64,000 bases of DNA from Nothopassalora personata (taxonomy: Eukaryota > Ascomycota > Dothideomycetes > Mycosphaerellales > Mycosphaerellaceae), in the NCBI GenBank assembly GCA_033816765.1, contig CM066297.1:1172573-1236572 (forward strand). The letters are read 5' to 3'. Under the pieces are notes generated by a model that ran no database searches, was not told the DNA's origin, and worked only from the letters and a program-made list of their open reading frames with translations. Shown piece by piece: positions 1 through 10,895 of this stretch. Each line of letters begins with the position of its first letter. The first letter of the stretch is position 1. The translations under genes were made by a program, and so were the position numbers.

Positions 1-3000
1 AGCCATCGTCTTCCTCATCATCGACCGGTCGCGCCTGCGTCTTTGGTCCTCCCTTGAGCTTGTCAACGACCCGAATGGCAGGCTTGGGGATTTGCACCTC
101 TTTTGCATTGAAAGGTGTGCCAGGGAAGTTCGGCGACGTCTGCTGGTTTGCAAAGGCGTTCAACGCGAACCCAGAAACCATACTCTGAGTTCGCGAGGTA
201 TCTCCATTTGCCGTCACAGGTCGATATCGGGAAGGCATGCCAACATTGCTGCGCTCACTAGGCGCCATAGATGGTGCGTAGCCATTTCCTGGTCCTCCGC
301 CATTCATGTGCATGGATGGTGCATATGTGCTTCCTTGCAACAGTATTGAGCTTTTCGGCCTGGTCCCATTTTGCGGGGCTTGTGCCCAGCCAGTGGGAGG
401 ATTCATCATAGTCATAGCGCGACCATATTGGCTCTGCGGTCCCGGCGGTCCGTACTGGCTTGCCACGGACATGGGTCGGTCTGCGCCAAAGTCGACATCC
501 AGGTAGTCATTTGTCCTTTGCTGGCCTCCTTGCTGCTGGGGCGTGCCTGGCGTCTGCGGACCTCCCAGGTGCATGTTCTGCATTTGAAGCATGTTCTGCA
601 TCAGTTGCATCTGCATCTGCATCATATCCATGACCTGCTGGTTTGATCCGCCAGCCAGCGGTTGCTGCTGCATCTGTGGCATCATCTGCGCAAAGTGTGG
701 TGGGATCATGGGCATTGGTAGGGCCCCTGAGGGTGCGTAGACGGATGGCGGGGCAAGATTTCCCATCGAGTTGGCCCGCGGCATCGGTGGCATGTTCATG
801 TTCGATGGCAGCGGCATCTGGCCCATCGTGCCGAACGCGCCGGCAGCTGTATTCGGATTTGCACGCCTTGCGGCCTTTGCTCGCTCCTCGCCAGCTATGA
901 CGCCCACCAGACCTCCTGGATGACCTTGAGGCATTTGTGGTGGTGGTGGCGGGGGAATCATAGGCTGCGTGCCCATCATGGAGGCACCAGAGTTGTTCAG
1001 GGCTAGGGATTCTCTTGTGCTCTGGTTGACGAGACCAGCACCGAAGTAGGGATCTGCTGGCAATCTTTTCGCGAACGGCGGCAGGTTGCCTTGGCCTGCG
1101 CCGCCTCCAGCAATGGTGGATCCTGCCATGGAAGTGCGGCGTGCGTGTGAGTCACCATCCGGTCGCGTGGGCGGTCTTGAAGCACTTGGGAAGCCATGTG
1201 CCTGCAAGATGCCCAACGGAACATCCTCATCCTCCTCTTCATTGCGGTTTGTGCCCCTAACAGCGTCTGGTGGTGGTTGGCCGCTGATGCCTCCAAAATG
1301 TATGCCGATCCCGCCAGATGCGCCCGAGCCACGGTCCACAAACGGCCGTATTGTGGAAGCACCGGAGGATGGCAGATCTGACGGTCCACCTCCGGTGACC
1401 TTCTTCATTTGTTGTCTGTACACCGACATGTTCGCCTCTTGCTTCCTGCGCTGGCTGGCCAGGTGCTTCACGCGCTCATGCTCATCTTCATCGTCGTAGT
1501 CGTTGTCCGAAAGATCTTCTTCCTCGCTGTGTTCGCCGTCAGCACCGTCACTGCTCTTCTGCAACGCCTTGAATTGTGCGGGAGTCATCTTCTTGAGGTT
1601 GCCGCTCTCGGTACGCTGGTGTACAGTAGGTAGGACGGCTCGCGACGGCGAACCATTGGGCGGTGCATCGTACATGGCGTTGTCGCGCGCCCCAAGCCTG
1701 GTTGCTTGTGGTGTTGTCCCATTGGATTCGCCGCTAAATAGAGACTCGTTGGCATTGCTAGTTGGGCTGATCGCCCCCAGGCGCGAGGCGCTCGGTATGG
1801 CTTGTGCGGTGCTCTTGCTCGATGCTGGACTTGTTATAGGAGGATCCTGCAGCTCAACGCGCTTGATCCATCGATCTTCATCGTCAATCTGGGCCTGTCG
1901 GTTGGGGTAGGACCCATTGTCTTTACCGTCGCCGGCGCCGTCCTCCATGATCGAGCTGTAGCTAGAGATGGACGCCCTCTCTGGTCCAGGAGAGTTGTAG
2001 CGTTCAGGAACGCGCGAGTAACCTGACTGGGATCCGCCAAGGAAAGCTTGGGTAATTCCATTTCCAACGGCTGGCCCCGGCGCAGTACCGTCTAATGTGT
2101 TCGGTGAGCTGAGCGCGGGACTGTGCATGAGTCGATCACTGTCTTGCGAGTATGGCGATGCATTGAAGTCTTCGCGAGATGTTGACAGTTGCAGTGGGTT
2201 CGGCGAGGATGTCAGGGCATTGCGAGAGAGTGCTCTGGGTGGATACATAGGTTCCGATTCCTGGGCAAATGTCAGCATTGAACTGTGTAAATAGTGTTCA
2301 TCCAACATACAGTACGGTGAGAGGCACTCGCGGTTGGTGGTGGCAGAGCCGGAGCATCTTTCTTCAGGCTCTCGAACATGTTGCTGAAGTCATCGTCGCC
2401 AAAGTCGGGCGAAGTCAGGGTCAGCTCACTCCTGGTGGGTACCGCCGTGCTAGCGTAGCTGCTCGTGGTCATGGCTCGTTCCCGGGATGGGCTCTGACTC
2501 CGTTGCGGATGCGTCGGGGGTCTGCTGTTCATATGCACAGGCACCGGAGGTGGAGTCTCTTTCGAGTTTTTGGGCTGTCTGTTCCCAAAGGAAAACGCGC
2601 GTGCTGCACGCGAAGAAAACGATGGCGGTGGTGGAGGAGGGTCGTCTGAGTCTGCTGCCACGGTACGGTACATGCCCGTGGTGGCTACTTTGCGCACATC
2701 CTCCGGCTGCTCGTAGTGGTGGTCCTGGTCAACAGACGATGGTAGCGTCGATGTCGAACTGTGGCGGGCCGATGCCGAAGAACTGTCGTAGTAGCCGGAG
2801 GAACCTGAGTTGGTGGTGCCACCACTTCCCCTAGCGTTGTCGTTTAATGGCCATCCTGGTCTGGTATTGTTTCGAGGGCTGTGCACCGACGTGCTCGGGT
2901 CGAGATCGAGCTGATCCGCCGACTTGCCTCTCAATGCGTGCAGGGGCGAGTCGAATGGCCTACCGCTCGTCCTCTCAGGATGTGTTACCGACGCGCCATA

Positions 3001-3141
3001 TGTCGGCTTTCCGTCTTTCCTCTCGAGCACGCGGAATGACGAGGATCCCGGCTGTTGCGCAGGCGCCTCCGACTCTACCTCGAGGACGTTGCCGGAGGAC
3101 TTGCGTCGCCCGAAGGCCTTCAGATGCAGTCCCTTCGGCAT
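1..3141 (-). CDS. Long Pro/Gln-rich conserved fungal protein, 3' end outside the window
   Basis: I do not recognise a named family. Two exons are visible: 3141-2311 and 2260 to the window edge. They are joined in phase 0 across a 50-nt intron (donor GTATGT, branch TGCTGAC, acceptor CCCAG). The chosen start gives MPKGLHLKAFGRRKSSG, a basic conserved-looking N terminus. The same frame stays open upstream to about 3675, so an upstream exon or earlier start is possible. Most of the protein is low complexity: Ser/Pro-rich, PPPPPP stretches and a Met/Gln-rich section. A charged segment near 1,500-1,390 (acidic DNDYDDEDE, then a basic RRKQEANMSVYRQQ helix) looks like the most structured part. A cytoplasmic scaffold or RNA-associated role would fit the composition, but this is a guess. 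The frame is still open at base 1. Confidence 0.7.
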
Positions 3142-5094
3142 GTAACCGGTGTTGTGGTTGCGATGCTCTTGTACTCGGCGGAGCGCTGACGGCGAGGTAG
3201 CTGCTCGACGCGACTTGGAGTCGGGCCTGTCGCTGTCTCTATCGTCCCATGTAGTGATAGTATTCCCTCCTTGCACGCGCTCGGGATGATGTGGGTGTGT
3301 ACAAGGCCCCCTCGTGGATTGTGCTGCAATGGACGCTTGGGAGATGGGTCGCTCGACGTTCGTCGGGCGGGCGTTGTGCAATCTGTCACGGGCGTACGAC
3401 CAGGCTGCGCAACACGATGCGGCGTCGGTGTGAGGGGAGCGTCGTTTCGAGTGCACGCGTATGGATGTAGTAGTATTCGAGAATGGCGGGATAAGGCTGC
3501 TGATGGAGGTGATGTTCATCAATGCTGGAAATGAGACTGCGTTCTCAGCACACAGCAGATCCAGGCACGCAGAACAGTAGGGTGCAGGGCGCCAGGCAAG
3601 CTCGCAGACGATCCCCACCCACATGCGGCAGAGTTCCCAAAGTATGAACTCTTTCAGGACGGGACGGGATGGCACTCACAACGGGCTCGATCGATGGCTG
3701 AGGCTCTTACACGGTGTGAACGTACAGTACAGCCAGCACACAGCACGCAGCAACCAGAGGGCAAGATGGCAGGATGGATCGTCGTCGTCGTCGTCGTCGT
3801 CTGCAAAAGCCTGCACTCACCCATCATCTGCTGAGCGCTCGCCAAAGACACCCACCAGCCACATATCCGAGAGTCTCGCTCCCCTGTCAAAGGGGACCCA
3901 TTGTGTCCAGAAATACCCTCTACGCCATCCCCAGTGCATACGTGGCTTGACCACATGCGGGCAAGCCCTTCTCCACACAATCACTAGCACGGTGCTCGGT
4001 GTGTTGTGCTGATTCGCTAACAACAGGTCCCAATATTCATTCATATATGTACGTACAGTACATCAGCATCTCAAGCCCCTTCTCTCGCCTTCGGTCAATC
4101 TACAAAGCCAAGCGTTGAGCTCATGCACCTGCCGCAGAGCAGTCATCAACCATTGCGTGGCCTGCTGATTGATGATGATGACGACGAAACAACCCGACCT
4201 GACGGAGGACCCAGCAGAATCTGTGGGGATCAGAGCCTGCATGAATATCCACCATCGAGGTCGCCTGCAGCGCCACTCCTACCCCGGCCACAGCGAATAT
4301 GTACGGTAAGTAATGCAGTGCACGAGGTGCCTCTATATTTTCCCTCTACTCCCAACCAGCCGTTTCGGTTCTGTTCATCCATGCCTGCTTGGCCGACCGC
4401 ATCGTGATGCTTCCTCCACGCAATTGACATGTGATATGGCAGTGGCGCACGCTCAGCTTCAACGCAGCTTGCACCACCACGACCAATAGCAACTCCGATG
4501 CCATTGCTCTTGCGGCCCCTCCCAGCACTATGTGGATCGATCCGTGGGTTGAGTGATACAGTATCATACAGACATACACAGGTAGATCCGTGCAACGTTG
4601 CGCATGTCCAACCTGGCCACGAGCTCGTCGCGTGCGGACGCTGCCGTGCCAGCAGACTGCTACAGTCCCCTCCCACGTCCGATCGTAACCCCCCGGCTTG
4701 ACTGGCTCTTACAAGGCCGAGAGAGAAGCATAACTAGCACCGATAGTGCAACATCGCTTCTCCCCGATTATATGAAACTGCGCTTAGCTACGTGATAGAG
4801 TGCATTTACGGTGTTTCTGTCGTCCCTTTGCCTGCTTTAGGTCGACACAATCACATCGCAACGAACCGTTCCTGGGCGAGCTTGGCGTTTCTTGTACTGT
4901 ACTGTACCTGCTCGTTCACAACCATGCACCACGTCGCAAAATGAAACACGCCAAATTCACACCACACCGCCACCCTACGCCATACATACACCGCCGACCC
5001 ACCCTTCTCCACCTTTCTCACTGTGGCGGAGGCTGGTGAAGGGACGGAGCAGTCATTGTAAATGGCGGCTGACTCAACACCTCCAGCCTTCTTA
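3142..5094. other. Intergenic region, about 1.95 kb, no supported gene
   Basis: This lies between the divergently oriented upstream side of the Pro/Gln-rich gene and the 3' end of the adenylation-domain gene. Many short overlapping frames exist on both strands, but none shows a domain, splice pattern or signal peptide. It probably holds the promoter and 5' leader of the gene ending at 3141. A GTC microsatellite sits at 3781-3801, and a short GATGATGATGATGACGACG stretch near 4168-4187. Confidence 0.6.
3781..3801. repeat. (GTC)7 microsatellite
   Basis: Seven perfect GTC units lie in non-coding sequence upstream of the Pro/Gln-rich gene. A second array of the same unit (nine copies) occurs at 62576. 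Confidence 0.95.
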
Positions 5095-6831
5095 TCATGA
5101 GTCCTCCGCATCCTCTGCAATCACGCGATAATAGTCCCAATCTGCGGGCGACAACGCCGCAAACATCTGCCGCAACTTCGCACGTTCTGTCTTATGCGAG
5201 ATTGTCAACGGCCTGCTAGGAAGCGGTATCCAGTGTCGAGGCACCATGTTTGGCGCTAATTTGCCTTCATTCAATAGCTGCTGCATGCACCGCTGGAGCA
5301 ATTGCGAAGATACCATCGAGTCCCTCCATGGGATAGGCTTCAAAGCGTCGTCCGTGAGGAGATTCGCACTTTTATGGTTGCAAACAACGCCGATTATGGT
5401 CTGACTGACCGCGTCGAATTCTGCGAAACAATCTGCATCTTCCGGTAGCTGGAGCTGGCCCAAATGGTAATCGATTTCCCCCAGCTCGATCCGCTCGCCG
5501 TGCAAGCTCATCTGACCATCTTGGCGACCCAGGAATGTGACGGATCCGTCAGTTTCCTTGCGCGCAAGATCACCTGTGAGATAGAATTTGGCGTCTGCAC
5601 TGGAAGTTGTCCAGGGAACGCTGGAAAGGAAAGCGCGTGCAGTCTGCTCGGGCTGATTGATATAGCGACTCGCTAAAGCCCTGCTTTCCACGACGAGTTC
5701 GCCAGATTGCCCGTCTTCTTGCAGGAGGCCAGAATCTTGCGGATCGACAATCCAGAGACGGCAAGCTCCCTCTAGTGCAGCTCCAACATTTCGCGGTTCA
5801 TGATGCGCCCGGATAGGCGGCGTGATTGATTGCAAAATCACGGCCTCTGTACAGCCCCAGAGCTGACGAAATTGTCTCTCGTTGGTGCTCGACCACGTTT
5901 CTACGGCACCACGGTCAAGCGCTTCGCCCATTACGCTCAACATTGTCACTGTCGGAATCGACCCAGGGGCCACCGACCTGAGCATTGTTGGCGACATGGT
6001 GACATGAGTGATCCGTGCTTTCGTCAAGTTTTCAGCGAGCTCCCCGGGCTCGGGGTATATCAGCTCTTTTCTGCGCATTGTGCAAAGTGCAGCGCCAGCC
6101 CCGAAGCTCATGGCGAATTCCATCATTGCAACGTCGAACACGTATGGTGCTATCTGTGCAACTCTGGACCGAGGTTGGACATCCAACGCCAACGCCAGGG
6201 CTCTGCTCATCGTAACTATGGCAGCGTGGCTCTGGACGATCCCTTTGGGCTTCCCGGTGGATCCTGAAGTGAATGCAATAAAAGCGTCATCGCCAGACTT
6301 CGCCCAAGTCGTAACATGCTCGCTGTCTCCATGACCGCTGCCATGCGTATTCGAATCACCCAGAGTTCCATTGGTCTGTGAACGGGGAGCGTTTGTTTCG
6401 AAATCAGTCAGAGCAAGAACGCGGAACTCTCCGCCAAATTGCCGTTGCTTCGAATCTTCTGAGATGATAATATCAACATCTGCTTCTTTGAACATGGTTG
6501 CTTGTCGAGGTGGCGGATGATGGATGTCCACCGGCACCACCGCGGCCCCTAGTCTCATGGTTGCCATCATACAGATCACGCCTTGTGCGGATAGTGGAAG
6601 GAGTATCCCAATACGAGCGCCAGCCTCCACACCTCTGTCCTCGAGGTATGCCTGGAGTCGAACCACGTCGTCTTCGAGCTGCGAATACGTCCATTGCCCT
6701 TCGTAACTATCCAAGGCGAGTGCCTCGGGCGTAAGATGAGCTTGCTTTGTCAACAGTCCCGGAACAGTTTCGTTGACCAACTCCAGCCCCGTGCTGTTGA
6801 CATCTTTGTCGATAATACCGAAGCTGGACAT
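5095..6831 (-). CDS. Stand-alone adenylation-domain (ANL superfamily) ligase, 578 aa
   Basis: An uninterrupted ATP-dependent acid-activating enzyme of the NRPS-adenylation/ANL type. Visible motifs in order: the phosphate loop FTSGSTGKPKGIVQSH at about residues 187-202; the A4 region FDVAMMEF at about 232-239, with the Asp that usually anchors the amino group of an amino-acid substrate; an LWGCTEAVI A5 motif; and an A7-A8 stretch YLTGDLARKETDGS...GRQDGQMSLHGERIELGEID. Near the C terminus PLTISHKTERAKL matches A10 and keeps the catalytic Lys. No carrier (T), condensation or reductase domain follows, so it would release an adenylate or load a partner in trans. It sits head-to-tail with the MFS gene and next to a decarboxylase and methyltransferase, which suggests a small secondary-metabolite cluster. 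Acyl- or aryl-acid activation is an alternative to amino-acid activation. Confidence 0.88.
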   Translation of the reverse strand: MSSFGIIDKDVNSTGLELVNETVPGLLTKQAHLTPEALALDSYEGQWTYSQLEDDVVRLQAYLEDRGVEAGARIGILLPLSAQGVICMMATMRLGAAVVPVDIHHPPPRQATMFKEADVDIIISEDSKQRQFGGEFRVLALTDFETNAPRSQTNGTLGDSNTHGSGHGDSEHVTTWAKSGDDAFIAFTSGSTGKPKGIVQSHAAIVTMSRALALALDVQPRSRVAQIAPYVFDVAMMEFAMSFGAGAALCTMRRKELIYPEPGELAENLTKARITHVTMSPTMLRSVAPGSIPTVTMLSVMGEALDRGAVETWSSTNERQFRQLWGCTEAVILQSITPPIRAHHEPRNVGAALEGACRLWIVDPQDSGLLQEDGQSGELVVESRALASRYINQPEQTARAFLSSVPWTTSSADAKFYLTGDLARKETDGSVTFLGRQDGQMSLHGERIELGEIDYHLGQLQLPEDADCFAEFDAVSQTIIGVVCNHKSANLLTDDALKPIPWRDSMVSSQLLQRCMQQLLNEGKLAPNMVPRHWIPLPSRPLTISHKTERAKLRQMFAALSPADWDYYRVIAEDAEDS

Positions 6832-7265
6832 GGCAACGGAAGAGTTGAAAAGGTTACCGAGGATACTCTTTTGTTATAGAATAAGGTGCAGCACGGTCAT
6901 ACCAAGAGGAGAGCTGGATTCTGTCCTGAACAGCAAGAGCTAGCTGTATGGTGTGCACTCCGCAATGGGAATAGTCTATCGCTATGACAGTACTCGCTGG
7001 ACCACTTCAAAGCCAAATTGTGTTTACCGAATCAAACCTAGTGCTCTGCCGGCTCCTGCGCGATGACCGCTACAGATATCTTATGCATACTGGGAACCCC
7101 GAAAGACATGGCTCGCAAGCCTGGCGAATGGAATCCTCAAGAAGACGTCGGTTGTTACTTGATCAAGCAGGTCGGTTTGTACGGAGTTCCCCGTATGCAT
7201 AAGACACCATATACGTATCGAGTAGAGAGTTGTGACCAAACATGGTTGATTCACGCCTACGAAAT
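6832..7265 (-). promoter_or_regulatory. Presumed promoter of the adenylation gene and 3' region of the MFS gene
   Basis: A 434-nt spacer between two genes on the same strand. Open frames on the plus strand run through it into the MFS gene but have no recognisable domain. I see no clear TATA box or regulator site. Confidence 0.4.
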
Positions 7266-8781
7266 CTATGTCCTGCCACAGTTATCGCCCTCTTTTCTAG
7301 TCGGGCCCGACCGCGAGCCAGCGAATGCCACAACCGGCAATGACGTGATGCCGCTCAACAGCGCCAGACTCCAACTCAAAGTGATCCAGCCAGCATTTTG
7401 CTGCACAAAGCCACCCCACAGGGGACCAACTGCCAGCCCGAGAGTGTACGATGCCCACCACAGCGCTTCACCCTGTGCCAGAATGCCTTTGTCGCCCCAA
7501 ATTCCCGGCCTACGTTCAGCCATCTCGTGCACCACGTGGCTCACTTCGGCGCTGAACACAGCTATGGTTGTGCTAAGGAACGAACCCAAGAGAACTAGTA
7601 ACGCGGCCAGAAGGACCTTGTCCCGGAGCGTGTTTTCCTGAACAAATCTGAGGCAGACCAGAGTCGGCGTCGCGCTAAGAAATGCGATGGTCGCCACACC
7701 TTTTGCCCCAAAGCGGTCGGCGAGCATTCCAATCAAGGGACTCGCGAACGAGGGTGCGCAGAACGCGAGATACAGCAGTCCTGCGGCGGTGGATTTCCAT
7801 CCAAAGGTCCGCGATGCGTGGATTGTCAGCGATGCGTCAAAAGAAGTCAGAATGGTCGCCTGCACAAACGCACCAAACAAGGCGCACACCAATCGAGGAG
7901 ACCGGAACAATCGCAAGACCGCCAAAGCATGTGCTGGTTTGGAATTTTCCGTCGTGGGCGTGGTCCTGGAACCTTCGATCATGAAAAGTCGTAGCACCAG
8001 GTCAATAACGGATACAGCGAGAACCACTCCCCATACCGCGTAATGGCCGGCTCGCTCGAATATGATGCCTCCTAGTATCGGCCCCAGGAATACTGCCAGG
8101 CACAGGCTGAGACTGGTGAAGCTGAGGAATCGCGCTAGTTGCTCTCGCGGCACGCGATCAATGATGAGTGCGAGGCTCGTAGACCATACTACAGCCGAGC
8201 CGATTCCATAGACAATCAGGGCGGTGATCCACAGCGCGATGTGTTGCCCGGCCATGATGAGAGCGATTCCAGTCCACTGGAGAAACACCGCTCCGACGAA
8301 CAGGGGCTTTCTCCTGGAAGTGTTATCTCCCATCCAGCCCGCCAAAGCTACTACAGTGTCAGCAGAATGCCACGCAAAAGAATCGTGAAATGAACTCACG
8401 ACTTGCCAGAACCGTTGCGCCAGCAGTGACCGCAGGCAATACGGCTGCCCATTTTTGCACTGCCAATCTCGCGTCAGTCTTGAAAAGATTGGAGCTATCA
8501 GAGGAGCAGACCTTGCGTGCGTGGGACATGAGCTATTTCTGGAAGGGCAAACGGTATGATGGGTGGCAGAACTGCATACATAAATACGTCCTAACATCTG
8601 TAGTGAGCACAGTCCTTTCGTGGGTGATTTGCGAACGGACACTGAAGCTTGCCACGCAGCAACACAGTAGCACGTATCTTGTCGAAGCTCGAACACTACT
8701 CTTCGAGACCTTAACGCCACCGATGTTCTGGGCGCCGGATTTCTCTGTCGCTGGAAGAATTTCTGGGACTTGTTCAGTCAT
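7266..8781 (-). CDS. MFS transporter, DHA1/vesicular-amine-transporter-like, 454 aa
   Basis: A multi-pass exporter rebuilt from four exons: 8781-8641, 8590-8512, 8459-8400 and 8350-7266 (introns of 50, 52 and 49 nt). The exon lengths sum to 455 codons including stop. The joined N terminus gives a classic first helix with DVFMYAVLPPIIPFALPEI, then helix 2 ending ALAGWMGDNTSRRKP, which is the conserved D-x(n)-R-[RK] loop between TM2 and TM3. Further hydrophobic helices follow, including GPILGGIIFERAG in the TM5 region and a second-half loop GMLADRFGAKG. The start is the ATG at 8781, because only this exon supplies the helix-1 side. The second intron has a less usual GTCTGC donor and the first GTCCGT, so small shifts are possible. 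The DxFxYxxxxPxxPFAL pattern recalls fungal transporters related to vesicular amine carriers, which fits an amine made by the neighbouring decarboxylase. Substrate is inferred only. Confidence 0.82.
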
Positions 8782-9323
8782 TGTAACACAACACCCATGC
8801 GAAACGAGCAGCGTCGCAGTGTCGATGTATGATTAAGTCTCGAATCAATACATCCATGTCCTTCTATTCCCGTTGATCGGTGGATGGAATTCCAATGTAT
8901 GACGCTGAATTATGTGAGCCGTTTAGACCGCGATTGGCTTCGGCACTAATGCAGGGCTGCCATACGCTTCTGTGACGGTGCGTCCTTCATCCCGGCATCC
9001 ACCTCGGTGCTCCTATGCAATACCCTATTCAGGATGGTGCAGATCCGATCGTCGCTGCGATTTGCAATGTAGACTTCTCAACGGTAGATGTATTGATCAT
9101 CAGTACGACAACAGTTTTTCTTCAAGGCCACGAAGGCGTTATGCATGGCGTGGACATGTGCCCGGCCTTCGGCATATTTCATTGTAACTCGGACGAATCA
9201 TCACTAGGCCTGGATGTAGCGACGCGAAAGTCCATGTTCTCGTCCTATACTCCTCGCGACGCCTGGGTACTGTATACTGAAAACTTCCTTCTAGACGTTC
9301 ACTACCTCGAATGGGAATCCTGA
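8782..9323. promoter_or_regulatory. Divergent promoter between MFS transporter and decarboxylase
   Basis: A 542-nt interval separates the two start codons, so it probably controls both genes. A 102-aa open frame (9015-9323, plus) crosses it and ends in a TGA directly before the decarboxylase ATG. It has no recognisable domain and I do not call it. No cluster-specific binding site was identified. Confidence 0.5.
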
Positions 9324-10685
9324 ATGGCGCAACTTATTCTCCGGTTGCTTAGTAGGCTGGGGTATATATTCGACCACCAGTATTTGGACACCAGAGCGAC
9401 AAATGTGAGGTATCGTGCTCTCTCCCTCTCATGCATAACACAATCGACGTAGTCTGACTTTTCTCCCAGAACCGTCGCTTGGCCAAAAGAAAGGCATGAG
9501 GCCGACGAAGACCACTCCCATCTACACCCAGCAGTGGTCGAGTTCAAAACCTTTGTTGAATCGAATCCACGAATCCGCATGCATTTCCGCCGAATGTGGC
9601 AAGACGCCGACAAACCCAGCGTTGATGGCCATACCGTGGTCCGCGACTTGGACCATATGTATGATCTCCTGAGCGATTTTGTACAGCAGCCTCCGCCATG
9701 GTCAGCCGCAACAATGAAACTAGGATCGTCGGGCCTGCCGTTCACCGACATTTTTTACTATGCAGTCTTGACCCCAAGTGGCTACGCAGCTTTCACCGAC
9801 GCTGAGGTGACAACCAATCTTAAGAAACTCCTCACGGCCTGGTATCACTACCTGAGATCCCCAGCCAGCCAAATTGCATTCGAAACCTGGTTGAGCAGAG
9901 ATAGGGAATGTTTGAAACTTCTGACCCAAAGCGCGAATGCGCCTCTGGGAACGCAACACTCTTTCCATGAGCTCTTTCTCTGCGACGTCGACAAGAAATA
10001 CTACGGCTTTACATCATGGGACGATTTCTTCGTGCGGAGGTTTCGACCACGGATCCGCCCACTGTGTAGGGATCCAGATGCCATTATCAATGCGTGCGAG
10101 AGTACACCGCTGGCACTCATACACGATGTCAAACTGCAAGACGAATTCTGGCTCAAGGGCGCCCCGTACTCGTTGGTCGACATGTTCAACGACGAGGGCA
10201 TTGCTCGCCATTTCGAAGGTGGCACAGTGTACCAAGCATTCTTGAGCCAATATTCGTATCATCGATGGCACGCGCCAGTCTCAGGAAGAGTGAAGCAATG
10301 CTATCGAATCGATGGCACTTACTTCTTGGTGCCTCGTTTGGTGGAACAGTATTGTCCCGTGGAGACGGGACACTTGGAAGTGGAGAGGTGTCAAGCCGCT
10401 TTGAGCTGTATGTGTTCGCGAGCGATAATTGTCATTGAAGCAGACGATTCCAGGATAGGTACGGTGGCTTTCATTGCAGTTGGCCTGCATGAAGTGAGCA
10501 CTACAGAGATTAGTATTCGACGAGGTCAGAAGGTCAGAAGGGGTCAGGAAATGGGCATGTTCCACTATGGGGGGAGCACACATTGCCTGGTGTTCCAGAA
10601 GGGTGTCACATTATCTGGGTTTAACATGAGGTCAGATGTAAATATGCCCGTGAGAGGAGCTTTGGCGAAGATAGTACCAAACTGA
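9324..10685 (+). CDS. PsiD-like phosphatidylserine-decarboxylase-family enzyme, 433 aa
   Basis: Likely a pyruvoyl-dependent, PLP-free decarboxylase of the fungal PSD-like group that includes the tryptophan decarboxylase PsiD. Exon 1 is 9324-9409 and exon 2 9470-10685, joined across a 60-nt intron (donor GTATCG, branch GTCTGAC, acceptor CCCAG). This yields 433 aa, close to the family length of about 430-440. Visible family features: HLHPAVVEFKTFVESNP near the N terminus, YYGFTSWDDFFVRRF in the middle, SYHRWHAPVSGRV, and the C-terminal self-cleavage region FHYGGSTHCLVF, where the Ser of GGST would become the pyruvoyl group. There is no membrane anchor or mitochondrial presequence, unlike true PS decarboxylases, so a small-molecule substrate such as an amino acid is more likely. 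The start depends on the splice model: the frame has no ATG between 9470 and 9580. It diverges from the transporter gene and is followed 210 nt later by a methyltransferase. Confidence 0.82.
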
Positions 10686-10895
10686 GAAAATATCATGAGA
10701 ATGTAGTGTGTGGCGAGTGTGGTCCCAAGCAAGCTCAAGTAGATCAGACCTCTAGATTGAACTATGACTGTTTTAGACGTGTATCACCAGAACAGCGAGA
10801 CAATCTTCCTAGCGAGGACATCGCCTGCGCCACACCTCCTCCTGCATTCCACGTCAACAAACCCTCTTCATGCAAACGATCTTGAGCTCATCGCC

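Noticed and set aside
371..2649. Series of plus-strand frames of 60-137 codons across the first 2.6 kb
   Set aside because: They are shadows of the long minus-strand Pro/Gln-rich gene, whose frame is continuous and spliced with good signals.
7063..7641. 192-codon plus-strand frame between the adenylation and MFS genes
   Set aside because: Its second half is antisense to the MFS coding exon, and it has no domain or signal peptide.
9015..9323. 102-codon frame in the MFS/decarboxylase promoter
   Set aside because: No recognisable domain; it ends in a TGA directly before the decarboxylase ATG. It could not be joined to the decarboxylase in a way that resembles the family.
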